64,000 nt of DNA from Phlebopus portentosus (Eukaryota > Basidiomycota > Agaricomycetes > Boletales > Boletinellaceae). The translations under genes were made by a program, and so were the position numbers. This document shows, piece after piece, positions 42,362 through 54,220 of this stretch (positions are counted from its first letter, which is position 1; each line of letters begins with the position of its first letter). Location: positions 434,001 through 498,000 of the forward strand of contig JAYXKI010000014.1 in NCBI GenBank assembly GCA_037892935.1, in the 5' to 3' direction. Under the pieces are notes generated by a model that searched no databases, was not told the DNA's origin, and saw nothing but the letters and a program-made list of their open reading frames with translations.

Positions 42362-44605
42362 CTATTCCCGAGCCCTACCTTTCCCCTTCGACTGACGAAC
42401 CCTCTCCACTTCCCCTCTATCTTCCTCTTCCTCGTCTTCACCTTCCCCCGTCTTCACCCCAGCCAACTCGAGCAGCAGACGACGATCCGCGTGCGCCTGC
42501 GCTACAAGGACGCTGAATTTGTTCAGCATCCGGGACAGGACCTTGTCCCGGTGATCCATCCGCGCCAGCACGAACTGCAGCTCGGATTCCCCGACCTCCC
42601 GCTGTAGAGCCTCATGCTCGACGCGACCACCCACAGATCTGGCCGCCAGAGCCGTGACTTTCCAGCGTTTTGCTTCCCGATCGCGCGCCTCCCGAGCTGC
42701 CTTACGCTTTGCGGCTACAGCCCTGCCCTTCGTGGCTAGACTACAGCCCTTCGCCTGCTTCAAGCACGGAGCGCAGGTCCTCTGCGGAAGACCCACGCAA
42801 TCACGGCCACACTTCTGGCACTGGTCGCACGGAACCCGATGACGAATGCGCCCATCGCTCAATCGTTCGTCATCGTCGTCGTCGTCATCGTTGTCGTCGT
42901 CATTATCGTTGTCGTCACCACCAGAACCACCACCATTAGCCGGAATCCTAGAAGGACCAGCCTCAGGTTGAGAAGACGCTCGTCGTGCCAGAGAAACGCG
43001 TCTCGCTTGCGTTTCGACAGTTTCGCGTGGAACAGCAGCAGTACCGCTATTGTTGTTGTTGTTGTTGCTGTTGTTGTTGTTGCTCACGGTATTGAGAGCC
43101 TGAATCTCTTCTGGGCTTGCGTCCGCCTCAAACGGCTCATTCGCCTCCATTCCCACACCACCGATATCCATTCCTCCATCGCCTGGACTCATGACAACGG
43201 AGTCTTCTCCCTGATGACCAGGAGGAGGACTCTCAGGACTTTCCTGAATCGCAGGAGTCTCCTCGTCCGAGTCCACCACTTGCCGAACACCACGAACGCG
43301 GCGAGTCCCTGCATCCAGCCGTCATCGCATGTTGGCCTCGATTTCGGCAGCCATCCGGGAGATTTCGGCGCGTTGAGCAGCACGTTCTTCTTCTTCTCGT
43401 CTTTCACTCTCGCGAAGCTCAATCTCGAGCATTGTAGGTTCGAGTGAGGTCAAGGGTGTAGAACGGCTAGCCCCTTCCGAACGTTCCGCTCCAGTTTTGA
43501 GCGTTTCGACCGGTTCCGCGACCTCTCCGTCCTCAATCGTTTCACCAGTTTCGACCTGAAGAGGAGCGGAATCAACCTCCATTGGACTATCGACGTCCTG
43601 AGGCAGCATTTGTTGTTGCTGCTGTTGTTGAAGAGGTTGGGAAGGTTCAGACAGCACTTGTTGGGATCGTTGTTGTTGCTGTTGTTGTTGTTGTTGTTGC
43701 GTTTCAGATTCCTGAGCACAAACGAGTTGATAGAGCCGACGACGAAGGATGGAATAGCCGTAGTATTCCCAGAGGAGCCGGACCGTTCTCAATTTCACCC
43801 TGTCGATGCGAAGGATGTGCCCTGCACGAAGGTGTTGTTGCTCGATATCCTCCCAATATTCGAACGCTTGCTGTAGGAAGGATTAGATGGAGATGATAGA
43901 CAAGAAGAAGTACCTACGTGACTCCGGACAGCTTCGTCTCGCGTGAAGTCCATGCTGCCGGTGAACCTCGCCGTTTGTTGGAACTTGGAGCTCTCCATTC
44001 TCACGTTCCCGAGAGCCTTTTCGATGTCAGGGCGCGGTTTCGGGAACATTGGAGGGAACGATTCGCCCAAGAAGAACCCACGAGTCGAATCGAATGAGGC
44101 AGGATGGAATGGAACCCTGCATCTGCGGAAGAAAGCTCGTCGTTTGGTCTCCATCCTGGCATAAAATTCCTGTCGATCGTAGTACAGCGTCCGTAGGAGA
44201 GCGTCCGTGTCGCAGTAGTTGGAGTACGCCGTCTCCGACCAGACTTCTTTCGTTCCTTTGGGACGGACTTGCTCCAACGCTTCCTTCCGTGCCTGTCGAA
44301 TTTCGTTAACAAAAATTCTTGATTAGAGTGCGCGGTTTACGCACCGTGGTTGCCTTCCACCCATCCATCAAAGATTCCATCACCGGATTCGTCAACCACC
44401 GAACCGTCATCGAACCTGTAGGCACGATCCATTCGACCAGTTTTGTCTTATCCGGCAGAATTACCGTCGTGACGCCATGGTCTAGTTCATCCATTGCCGA
44501 CCTGGCCAAGGCGACGTCTGCCTCGAATTTCACGACCGCTGCCTTCCAGTCGTCATCGGAGTTGATGGGTCCCAAGAGCGCGACGAGTTCTTCGGAAGTG
44601 AACAT
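42362..44605 (-). pseudogene. Antisense accessory gene of element D, broken copy
   Basis: Counterpart of the three-exon gene at 9012-11351. Its ATG at 44605 lies 128 bp from the LTR, as in B. A TGA at 43322-43324 replaces CGA of B in the last exon. The glutamine tract is shorter, with one P-F-S-Q-P repeat lost. The cysteine cluster is preserved apart from a C-Q-K-C-G change between the second and third cysteines. The splice sites of both introns are conserved. Confidence 0.8.
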
Positions 44606-44732
44606 GTTGGAGAATGAAGAAGAGATGACAGCGGAAGAAAATTTGGACGCGACGCGTTATGCTTCGAAACTCCCACGCGTCGGATTGAGATGGGAGTGAC
44701 TGCAGACGGTCACTATTTCATGAACCTGGGAG

Positions 44733-46361
44733 ATGAAGAGTAAGTCTGAAGCTTGGGAACGTACGGAGTCATTACGACCAGTTCCGCGGTGTTCCGACTA
44801 GTTTCGCTCGGTTTCGACTGGTTTCGCTCGAACGAGTGAACTTAGCAAGAACGCCATAGTCCAGATGGCATGTGCACCGTTCTTTGATCGGCCATCAAGA
44901 TGGGAGAATCACGGCATCGAGTTTGCACGCGTCGATCACAAGTCTCCGGACCTCGGATCCGCATTCCAGACAAAGAGATTTGACCCTGCAACCTCGTCCT
45001 CAGTCCCTCTCCTTTGTTAAACATCGCAGACTTACTTTGTCAGGCTAGCCAGAGCCCTTCCGAGTCGTTTCCCCGAGTTCCGCTTCGTTCCGCTCAAAGA
45101 GACCCGGTTCCGAAGGTTCCGCACATTTTCTGACCTTTCTATATGCGTCCCCTTTAATCCATTATGCTCTCGTTCCAGACATGCTTAGTATTGTTTCTTT
45201 TGACCTATGTGTCCCTTAAACCATTCCTATGCGCTCCTCTCCTTTGTAGATAGCGATATGCGTTCCCTTTTCTTTATGACGTAGGTTCTCTGACCGCTGG
45301 GAGGCTCAGTCTTGGACGTTTAGTATAAATATAGCACGACTCTTGTAGTAGAGGGACAGCTTAGTCGGAGCTGAGTGGGAGCTTAGCTTGCAGTTCTCAC
45401 ATCGTCTCAAAGCCTCTCGACCTCTAGTCTACTTGTTCGTAGTGGACTCTCTCGTCTCTATAGTCTAATATACAACATTTCGTGTTCTGTACAGTCGATC
45501 GATGATCTCTCTTCGCAGTAGAGCCGTTCATGCGTTCATATAGTTCGCCGTCATTGTATAAAGGCTTCTCTATCTCCTCTCACCCGAAACAAGACCCCCT
45601 CACGTGTTTTGATCCGTTTCGCCCGGTTTCGCTCGTAACTCAGTTACTCCGCATGCCGCTCGCAATTGGTCTCGCAACACCTTCTCCTCTCCATTGTCGT
45701 CGGGAAAGGACACCATATCACCCCTTTCCTCTTGACTTTCCACTCTCCGCTTCCTTAAGACCAGCCCGGTGCTATTCCGCATCGTTTTGATCGGAAACGG
45801 TCGGTTTCATCGTCCCACACGTATCCTTCGATTCTCTCAGTCCCCTTCCATCATCGTTTCGCACCTCCATCCCTCGCATCACATTTCGACACACTCAGCA
45901 ATTGTCCTTCGTCCATCGAATCGCGTTTCGAATCGTTACGCCGTGTTCCGACACTTTAGACTACGAGTGAGATCGGCTGCAGTCGCTTACCAGTGTGTTA
46001 GCACAGTCGATTAGTCACGTTCGGGTTGGTGGTTCGACTAGCGTAGCCTAGTTAGTTTAGTTCTTGTGCCTTGGGTTAGTCGGCTTTAGTCCAGAGCTCG
46101 CAGCTGAGCCAGAGAGTCGATTTTGCCTTTGCACCACCACCGTCAATCTCGGGAGAAGCCTACCCTCGGAATTCCTCCTCGAGCGCTTCCCTCATATCCC
46201 CGGTTCTCACCAAGCCCTTCCATTGCCTATCCCTATTTCCCTCCACTCCTTCGTGCCCTTAGCACGGGTGTAATTCTCTGCTGACCGTTTGAAGGTATTC
46301 TAGGGCAGCCCCTCGAACTATACACTCCCTGTCCGGCATCAGAACGTCCACAGGAGTTTCA
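44733..46361 (+). repeat. Element D 3' LTR (1629 bp)
   Basis: Ends as in the 5' LTR. Its left edge borders the antisense gene leader. Confidence 0.92.
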
Positions 46362-47755
46362 GCGACCTAGGTATCTACTCTTGTATTATTAGTTTGCTGA
46401 ATTCTACTTACCTTCACTGCAACCTAGCATTCGATGGTCTGGACTTAAGCCTCATCTTAGCTGTCTTGACCTGAGCGATGTGTTTGGGATTATCTCATCC
46501 ACGCTTGTTTGTTGTTGTGTTGGCCTGCCTCAACTCAGTCCTTGAGCCGTTGTAGTGCCCTGGCCAGTCCTGTGCCAGGACACTCATACTATGGCTCTCC
46601 CCTACTTCAGATACCATATCCCTTCGCCGCCTACACCTCAGAGGACTAAGGCATACTCATACCACACTCTAGAGGCTATACGAGCACATATCTATGGATT
46701 CTAGCCTATGCTTCCCCCTGCGGCGCCCTCCAAGAGCCCAGACGAGTCTGCCGCTGGCTCCCTGGCACCCATACACATCCGCCGAAGGCTCCTACCCAGC
46801 ACCAGACACCATAGGAGATGTCCCCCAATCATTATAGGCCTTCATTATTACAATTCCTCATACGTACAGCCTCGAGGCGGATTTGGACACCCCTGCGGCG
46901 GCCCCCCAAGCCTCAGATTGGTCCGGCAGCCACTCAGGCGTCCTCAAGTGCCCTCGCCGAGGCCTCCCACAACTTACCAGGCAGTCCCCCAAGGCCTATG
47001 GATTTATCTAGTATCATCCCTGCTCATATGCCACTAAAGGCTGCAGTTTTACGAATCCGCCGCTGATCGAGCGGCGACTTGCAGATCCGCCGCTCCGGCG
47101 CCCTCCTTAGTTACTATGGATCGCCTACACTCTATATTGAGTGTGGCGGCGGCCTTGGGCGGCCCAGAGACCCTGACTGATGTGCCCTCTATCTCATATA
47201 TGCGATATGAACCTCTGAACATCGGCCCCAATGTTTCCCGACTTCCCCCCAAGCGGCGGGTGACTCTAGACCATATATGGCAGTCAGGCATGTGGTATAG
47301 CAGCGTGCCAAGCCACCGACCGCCGCTGCCAAGCCAGACTCCGCCGGCGCCCGTTTTATTGCAGATACACGATATATCATACTATTGGACAGTCCCCTCA
47401 CGTTGGCGCTGCCGTACGCCTCCTAGAAGCTCCGGCGGCGGCCCTTGGCGAGCCCAGTGACTCAGGAGATGTTGTCAGACAGTAGGACTCATCGGCGAGA
47501 GCAGTAGAGTATATATAGAGTGTATATTCATCAGTAGACTACCACATACAAGAGATAGACAGGATAGAGAGCATATACAGCACCCAAGGGCCAGGGTTTG
47601 AGATTCCCTCACTCTGAGCTCCCCCTCATGTACTGAGCTCCCCCATTGACTATATACTACCCCTGACTCGTCGTTCTATTCTCCTTCGGCGCCTCTGACA
47701 TTTAGTGTGTGAGTTAGGACTGGGAACCTACCCCCAAACGTCCACCGCACTACAT
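46362..47755. other. Element E LTR continuation and unresolved GC-rich repeat sequence
   Basis: The first part continues the E LTR interrupted by D. From about 46700 the sequence is GC-rich with CGGCGGCCC-type words, and it contains a TATATATAG motif near 47508. Open frames here are short and show no recognisable domain. I see no supportable gene. Confidence 0.45.
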
Positions 47756-49893
47756 CGTACCTGTCAGGCGGCCTCTATTCAACCTCGGCGGCCCTCCGGT
47801 GACACAGGCCTTCCATTGTATCCCCCCTTGGCGTCTTTTCCAGTTACTCGCCGCACGTTGTCCCTTATATTCATCGTACACGGTCTCTACCTTTCATTTA
47901 CCCAGTTTACGCTACCGCTGAAACTCCTGTGGACGTTCTGATGCCGGACAGGGAGTGTATAGTTCGAGGGGCTGCCCTAGAATACCTTCAAGCGGTCAGC
48001 AGAGAGTTACACCCGTGCTAAGGGCACGAAGGAGTGGAGGGAAATAGAGATATACAATGGAAGGGCTTGGTGAGAACCGAGGATATGAGGGAAGCGCTCG
48101 AGGAGGAATTCCGAGGGTAGGCTTCTCCCGAGATCGATGGTGGCAGTGCAAAGGCTAAATCGACTCTCCGGCTCAGCTGTGAGCTCTGGACTGATGCCGA
48201 CTGACCCAAGGCACAAGAACTAAACTAACTAAGCTACGCTAGTTGAACCACCAACCCGAACGTGACTAATCGACTGTGCTAACACACTGGCAAGCGACTG
48301 CAGCCGATCTCACTCGTAGTCTAAAGTGTCGGAACGCGGCGTAATGATTCGAAATGTGATACAATGGATGAAGGACAATAGCTGAGTGTGTCGTAATGTG
48401 ATGCAAGGGATGGAGGTGCAAAACGATGATGGAAGGGGACTGAGAGAATCGAAGGATATGTGTGGGACGATGGAACCGACCGTTTCTAATCAAAACGATG
48501 CGGAATAGCACCGGGCTGGTCTTGAGGAAGCGGAGAGTGGAAAGTCAAGAGGAAAGGGGTGATATGGTGTCCTTTCCTGACGACAATGGAGAGGAGAAGG
48601 TGTTGCGAGACCAAATGCGAGCGGCACGCAGAGTAACTGGGTTACGAGTGAAACCGGGCGAAACAGATTGAAACACGTGAGGGGGTCTTGTTTCGGGTGA
48701 GAGAAGATAGAGAAGCCTTTATACAATGACGGCGAACTATACGAACGCATGAACGGCTCTACTGCAAAGAGAGATCACCGATCGACTGTACAGAACACGA
48801 AATGTCGTATATTAGACTATAGAGACGAGAGAGTCCACTACGAACAAGTAGACTAGAGGTCGAGAGGCTTTGAGACGATGTGAGAACTGCAAGCTAAGCT
48901 CCCACTAAGCTCTGACTAAGCTGTCCCTCTACTACGAGAGTCGTGCTATATTTATACTAAACGTCCAAGGCTGAGCCTCCCAGCGGTCAGAGAACCTACG
49001 TCATAAAGAAAAGGGAACGCATATCGCTATCTACAAAGGAGAGGAGCGCATATGAATGGTTTAAGGGACACATAGGTCAAAAGAAACAATACTAAGCATG
49101 TCTGGAACGAGAGCATAATGGATTAAAGGGGACGCATATAGAAAGGTCAGAATATGTGCGAAACCTTCAGAACCGGGTCTCTTTGAGCGGAACGGAGCGG
49201 AACTCGGGGAAATGACTGGATAGCCTGACAAAGTAAGTCTGCGATGTTTAACAAAGGAGAGGGACTGAGGACGAGGTTGCAGGGTCAAATCTCTTTGTCT
49301 GGAACGCGGATCTGAGGTCCGGAGACTTGTGATCGACGTGTGCAAACTCGATGCCGTGATTCTCCCGTCTTGATGGCCGATCAAAGAACGGTACACATGC
49401 CATCTGGACTATGGCGTTCTTGCTAAGTCTACTTGTTCAAGCGAAACCAGTCGAAACTGAGCGAAACCAGTCGGAACACCGCGGAACTGGTCGTAACGAC
49501 TCCATACGTTCCCAAGCTTCAGACTTACTCTTCACCGTGGTGGATTTGTACGAGCTCCCTCGTCCCCGGCGGCCCCTATTCGACCTCGGCGGCCCTCCAG
49601 CGACCCAGGCCTCCTTTCCTATTCCCCTTTGGCGTCCTTTTCATCTGCTGGCCGTACATTGCCCCTTATATTCATCGTATACGGTCTCTACCTTTTATTT
49701 ATCCAGTTTATGCTACTGCAGCGGATTTGCACAAGCTCCCTTGTCCCCGGCGGCCCCCTATTCAACCTCGGCGGCCCTCCGGCGACACAGGAATTCCATT
49801 GTATTCCACCTCGGCGTCTTTTTCACCTACTCGCTGCACGTTACACCTCATATTCGTCATATACAGTTCCTAGCTTCCCCCTACTGAGATTGC
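47756..49893. repeat. 181-bp tandem repeat, three copies, interrupted by a solo LTR
   Basis: Units contain TTCAACCTCGGCGGCCCTCC, then ATTCATCGTA and TTTACCCAGTTTA-type words. The two right-hand copies (from about 49542 and 49723) are 181 bp apart. The left copy (about 47756-47918) is separated from them by the solo LTR. The copies differ by point changes. Confidence 0.7.
47919..49534 (-). mobile_element. Solo LTR of the B/D family
   Basis: A 1616-bp LTR with TGAA/TTCA ends and no internal region. The flanks are CCGC on the left and CCGT on the right, a 4-bp duplication with one change. Left by recombination between two LTRs of a former complete element. Confidence 0.88.
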
Positions 49894-50756
49894 GCTACTC
49901 CGGCAGACTCCTGTGACCTCCCCTTCTGTCCGGCGGACCTACTACTCCATTCCCTTCATACCTCGGCGTCCCTAGGCTACTCCCTGACGTCTCTGACGGT
50001 TTTGGCACCTGCCAGGTGGTTAGTGGTTAGAGTCTGATAGCTTGAGGCTTCATTTCTGGAGGTTTCTTCACACATTCAGCTCCCTTAGTAGGACGGACAT
50101 CTGTAGCGCCTTCAGATAGAGAGACCACCAAAAATACCACACCGTCCGCCTAACAGGTAGATAGATCACCTCTGCACAACAAACCACTGCTTAGGCAAAA
50201 GGATCGAAACCGGTGTAACTCTGGACCTACACCTCTAACAGTTTCACTACTAAGAGAATATAAGTTTATTGACAAATAACAAATGCAAATGACAGAAAAA
50301 AAATTGCAGCTGAAAAACAAACTTATAAAACACACCAATAAACCTAGTTAATTGTTTGGCTGATCATCCTTATTTTAACCTAATAAGGTAAAAATTAGAC
50401 AGGAAATAGATGATTCCTTACTGGAATCATAATAATATGTAGATTGATATGCAATTTGATATTTAAAATATCATTATGCATATCAATTCAAATACAGGTT
50501 AGTACATTAAGTCTTCAGCCCCCTGTTTATGAAAGGTGATTTACATGTCTTCTCGGAAGAAAAAAAAATAACTGTGAAATGAGATGATCCCTTTATTGCT
50601 GATATGAGCAAGTTGGCCAGGTACTATCCAACACTTGTAACATCAGATAAAGCATGCAAATCCTCCTTCCTAAAGCCTGGGAGCCGAGGACTTAATGTAC
50701 CCACCTGTATCATCATCAATGATATCCTTAACTGCCTGTTGTGGGATTTGCTGTAT
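49894..50756. other. Intergenic repeat-rich sequence
   Basis: No supportable gene. It includes a hairpin GATTCC-TTACT-GGAATC (50411-50427) and, at 50443-50488, an imperfect palindrome related to the arm of the MITE at 50757. Confidence 0.5.
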
Positions 50757-51069
50757 CACTACAGGCAATTTAGTATTTTACATCGGATGATAAATGGATT
50801 GATATGTAATTTGATATTTTCAATATCATTCAATATCATTATGCATATCCTCATTAGGGATATTTAGAATATCATCGAAGCAGATATCCCTAAAAATTAT
50901 CCCGATTGGTCAATCAGAATATCTGCTTTGATGATATTCTAAATACTTCGATGATATTCAAAATATCCCTAATGAGGATATGCATAATGATATTGAATGA
51001 TATTGAAAATATCAAATTACATATCAATCCATTTATCATCTGATGTAAAATACTAAATTGCCCGTAGTG
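50757..51069. mobile_element. CACTA-ended MITE, nearly palindromic (313 bp)
   Basis: The left arm starts CACTACAGGCAATTTAG and the right arm ends in its near-exact reverse complement. The arms stay complementary for more than 100 bp each, with a short unpaired centre near 50905-50930. TAT on both sides fits a 3-bp duplication. CACTA ends and 3-bp duplications are the hallmark of CACTA/EnSpm DNA transposons. There is no coding capacity. It ends 105 bp before the phosphatase start codon. Confidence 0.7.
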
Positions 51070-51173
51070 TATTGTGGTGGGAATAATTCACTGTGACTGG
51101 ACTTTTTTCACGTGATCTCAGTCACCGTACTTTGGTCATTTTGACGTTGTGTCCTGTAACCGTGACTTGAACT

Positions 51174-52373
51174 ATGCCCAGTGATTTGGACAAGTAAGTA
51201 CGTGCTTTTGATCATTTCTAGGAAATGCAGAGTTTCTGAGCCTTCGAAGCCAGATTGCTCAGCTCATTCGCTGTGAGCCAATATCTGAGGAACAAGTCAA
51301 GCAGTTATGCTTGAAGGCAAGAGAGATTTTGATCGAGGAAGGAAACGTTCAGGTGGTAGATTCGCCAGTGACAGTGAGCATACTTCATTCTTCATGAAAA
51401 TCTCGTAACTTACGTGCTTGTTTCTAGATATGCGGTGATATTCACGGTCAATTCTGGGATATGATGGAGCTTTTCAAGGTGGGAGGTTTCTGTCCGGATA
51501 CGAACTACCTTTTCATGGGCGACTTCGTGGACCGCGGTTTCTACTCGGTCGAGACATTCCTCCTCCTTCTTGCGTACAAAGTACGCTATCCCGACCGCAT
51601 TACCCTAATCCGAGGCAACCATGAGTCTCGACAGATCACGCAGGTGTATGGGTTCTACGATGAATGTCAGCGGAAGTATGGTTCTGCAAACGTTTGGAGG
51701 TATTGCTGTGAAGTTTTTGACTACCTTGCTCTTGGTGCGATCGTGGATGGGAGAGTGTTCTGTATTCATGGCGGACTGAGCCCGAATCTTCAAGGTATTG
51801 ATCAGGTGCGTTCTATCTTGATGATTGTACAGCAAAACGCTGAAAATGGTGCTAGATTCGAGCTATCGACCGGAAACAAGAGGTACCCCATGATGGACCG
51901 ATGTGTGACCTTCTCTGGTCAGATCCTGACGACATTCAAGGATGGGGATTATCGCCTCGGGGGGCTGGTTTCCTCTTCGGCGGAGACGTCACGAAAGCAT
52001 TTGCCCATAACAATGCCATAGACCTTATTGCAAGAGCGCATCAACTGGCCATGGAAGGTTATAAACTCATGTTTGACAACACTATCGTCACTGTATGGAG
52101 TGCGCCAAATTACTGCTATAGGCCAGTTCAACCTTTTTTTTTGGACGTTTCGAATTACGGTGTTGCTGACATATTATTTCAGATGCGGAAACGTCGCCTC
52201 GATTCTTGAGCTCGATGAAAATCTAGCTCAAGAGTACAAAGTATTCCAGCATGCTCCTTCCGTAAGTCTGCCCAAAATTCTGAACCGCCTTGTGGTCAAT
52301 ATTGACTCGTATGTATGACCAGGATGTTCGTTCTATACCAGCGAAGAGACCACCGGCCGAATATTTCTTATGA
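51174..52373 (+). CDS. PPH3: Serine/threonine phosphatase PP4 catalytic subunit
   Basis: Exons are 51174-51193, 51241-51373, 51428-51805, 51856-52121, 52183-52261 and 52323-52373, giving 308 aa (PP4c is usually about 307). All PPP-family metal and catalytic blocks are present: G-D-I-H-G (Asp55, His57), G-D-F-V-D-R-G (Asp83), R-G-N-H-E (Asn115, His116), H-G-G-L-S-P, and S-A-P-N-Y-C-Y. It ends in Y-F-L, the tail whose last leucine is methylated in PP2A-like enzymes. Identity to PP4 rather than PP2A or PP6 rests on the S-D-L-D start, the F-Y-S-V-E-T-F block and the overall length. The fourth intron uses a GC donor. The first acceptor (51240) is chosen by phase and is the least sure. PP4 acts in DNA-damage recovery and the cell cycle with regulatory subunits. 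Confidence 0.92.
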
Positions 52374-52759
52374 TCTCTAGCTTTCTGACCTGATCCTTCG
52401 CATGTTTCCATTGTAGCGCTAGTCTGAGTATTGTGAGAGCATGCTATACTCTACTGTTTTAAGGCGTATTTTATGTTTTATGTTCGTGGGTTATGTCGGA
52501 GTTCTAATACTTATGTAAGAGGAGTCTCAGTCCTGACTCAAACTTCGACCTCGTATATAAGCCTCATTCAACTTTTTGAGGTGACGCCAGGTCCCGACAG
52601 TCGATGCCGTCTTTACGACACAATACGGGCCATCTCTCGACGGTCTTGAGGCGAAGTACTTGGTCTGGTCAATCTTTGGCGACTTTTTCGACGTTTTTTC
52701 TGGTGTTCCGATCTAGACTTCAATAACTCTTCTTCCATACGTGTTCTGGTTTCGTCGGC
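52374..52759. other. Intergenic region between PP4c and the FunK1-like gene
   Basis: No gene seen. It should hold the phosphatase 3' end and the promoter of the next gene. Confidence 0.6.
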
Positions 52760-54220
52760 ATGGCAGGTGATATCGGAAGGATGGACGTTGATAGCCCAAC
52801 GACGACTCAGTTGCAACGAGAGACTGCTGAACCGAGGAAAGGTCTATTGACCAAGGACTGCGACGCTGAATCCGACTCTGGTTATTACTCAGAACTATCG
52901 CACTTACCCACGCGTCCCCGACGGGTGGTCCAGGAAAGAGAGACAATTTTTTTACCTGTCTCGGTCTCAAGCGGCCTTGGATTTACGTATGGACTGAAGG
53001 ACATACTCCTTTCTCGTTCTCCTTGCTCTTCTGATGAGACTGTCGGTGGCATTGCCTGTAAAGAAGCTGCAGACTTCGGAGCTGGGAAAATCGTAAAGAG
53101 CATAGAACTTCAGAACCAGAGTTATTCTCAGAGTCCAATTCTGCCAGATCTACTCAAATTGGCCAAAAAGACGAAGCCCAGGTTGAATGCGAAGAGACAC
53201 ACATTAAGCCATGTTCAGTTGGTGAAAGTCACCAGACCTATCGAGTACTTCAGCAAACGAACGGAGCTTATGTGGCTTTTCAGCTCCTTTTTCAAAAGTA
53301 TGTCTTCCTGTCATTGCCTTCGTAGACCTTCTCACTTCTATCTTCGCCTAGCCATAATCACTCTCCGAATTCATGGAATTGAGCACCGAAACATTAGCTT
53401 AGAGAACCTCGCGATCGCCCCAAGACCAGGATTGTCTGGGGAGGGCATAATAACTAGCTATGATGACTTACGAGACTCTTCACGGCAGCTAAAGCCGGTA
53501 AGCAATTACTATAACTTGACTGTTCTCGAACATTTCCTCAATCATCTGCGAGTCTAGCGCTTTATTTATACGATGACTTCGAGACACATGCTGACAGACC
53601 TCGTACATAACCCGAAACGCCATAACAGTTTGGAGTCTCTTCTTCTGTGCCTTCTCTGGATCGTCACCACACGAAGTGGAGCCAAGAACCAAAAGCGCGA
53701 GGAAGGCTTTTTCCGAGGCTTTAGCTTCTGTCAGACGGAACTGCATAAATGGCACAAACGCGACTGGTTCGACGAGAATTCTAGGCGCAAGCGGTCGAGC
53801 CGGAAGCTCTCGGTCATGACTAACAAACGTTGCTTTAATGATCGGGTTCTGAACGATATTCATCCGCACTTCAACAAGTTCAAAGACTTTCTGAGGGTCC
53901 TGCGTGCATTGATCTATGACCCGCAATGGGAAGAAACGCGGAACCTGCTTGGCGATCCTGATCCGGCGAAGTACCTCACTGGACGATCTCTTATCGAGAT
54001 GTATGTGCATATCATAGAAGATGCATCGGGGATGGATCCCACAGCGTTGGACAGGGCGCTGGCGACCGTACCGGCGAGGAGCGATAAAGCTACAGTAATT
54101 AGGGCATACACGGACGATCTTCCTCCGGAAGTCTTCAAACTCGTGAAAGAGGGATTGAACGAGGAAAGGATCGAGGTGGTAAAGTACGAGCACTTTGTCT
54201 TGCTGAGATTCAAAACTTGA
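52760..54220 (+). pseudogene. FunK1-like fungal kinase, degenerate (predicted pseudokinase), 448 aa
   Basis: Exons are 52760-53297, 53352-53497 and 53558-54220, in phase. Matches to the basidiomycete FunK1 kinase family as I know it: a catalytic-loop equivalent reading H-R-N-I-S-L-E-N instead of H-R-D-x-S-x-x-N, then a weak D-x-D-like block (S-Y-D-D-L), then R-H-M-L-T-D-L and H-N-S-L-E-S-L-L-L-C-L-L-W-I, which match the family's F-M-S-x-x-L-L and H-D-L-E-S-F-x-x-V-L-x-W-I. The catalytic Asp is replaced by Asn, so phosphotransfer is unlikely. The N-terminal half is shorter than in complete FunK1 proteins and lacks a clear glycine-rich loop. The frame is open, so it could be an expressed pseudokinase rather than a dead gene. 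Confidence 0.6.

Larger units (their letters stand above)
34352..46361 (+). mobile_element. Element D: sister of element B, plus strand
   Basis: LTRs at 34352-35979 and 44733-46361 (about 1628 bp each). A 4-bp duplication GCGA flanks it (34348-34351 and 46362-46365). The order is the same as in B: gag-protease, pol, convergent antisense gene, LTR. Gag-protease is uninterrupted here, while pol and the antisense gene each carry a TGA. B and D therefore complement each other in showing the ancestral frames. Confidence 0.93.

Noticed and set aside
46708..47460. Proline-rich frames in the GC-rich repeat region
   Set aside because: Short, overlapping on both strands, without domain or splice support.
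50023..50070. tRNA-like wording (GGTTAGTGGTTAGAGTC) near 50023
   Set aside because: No cloverleaf pairing or acceptor stem could be laid out.
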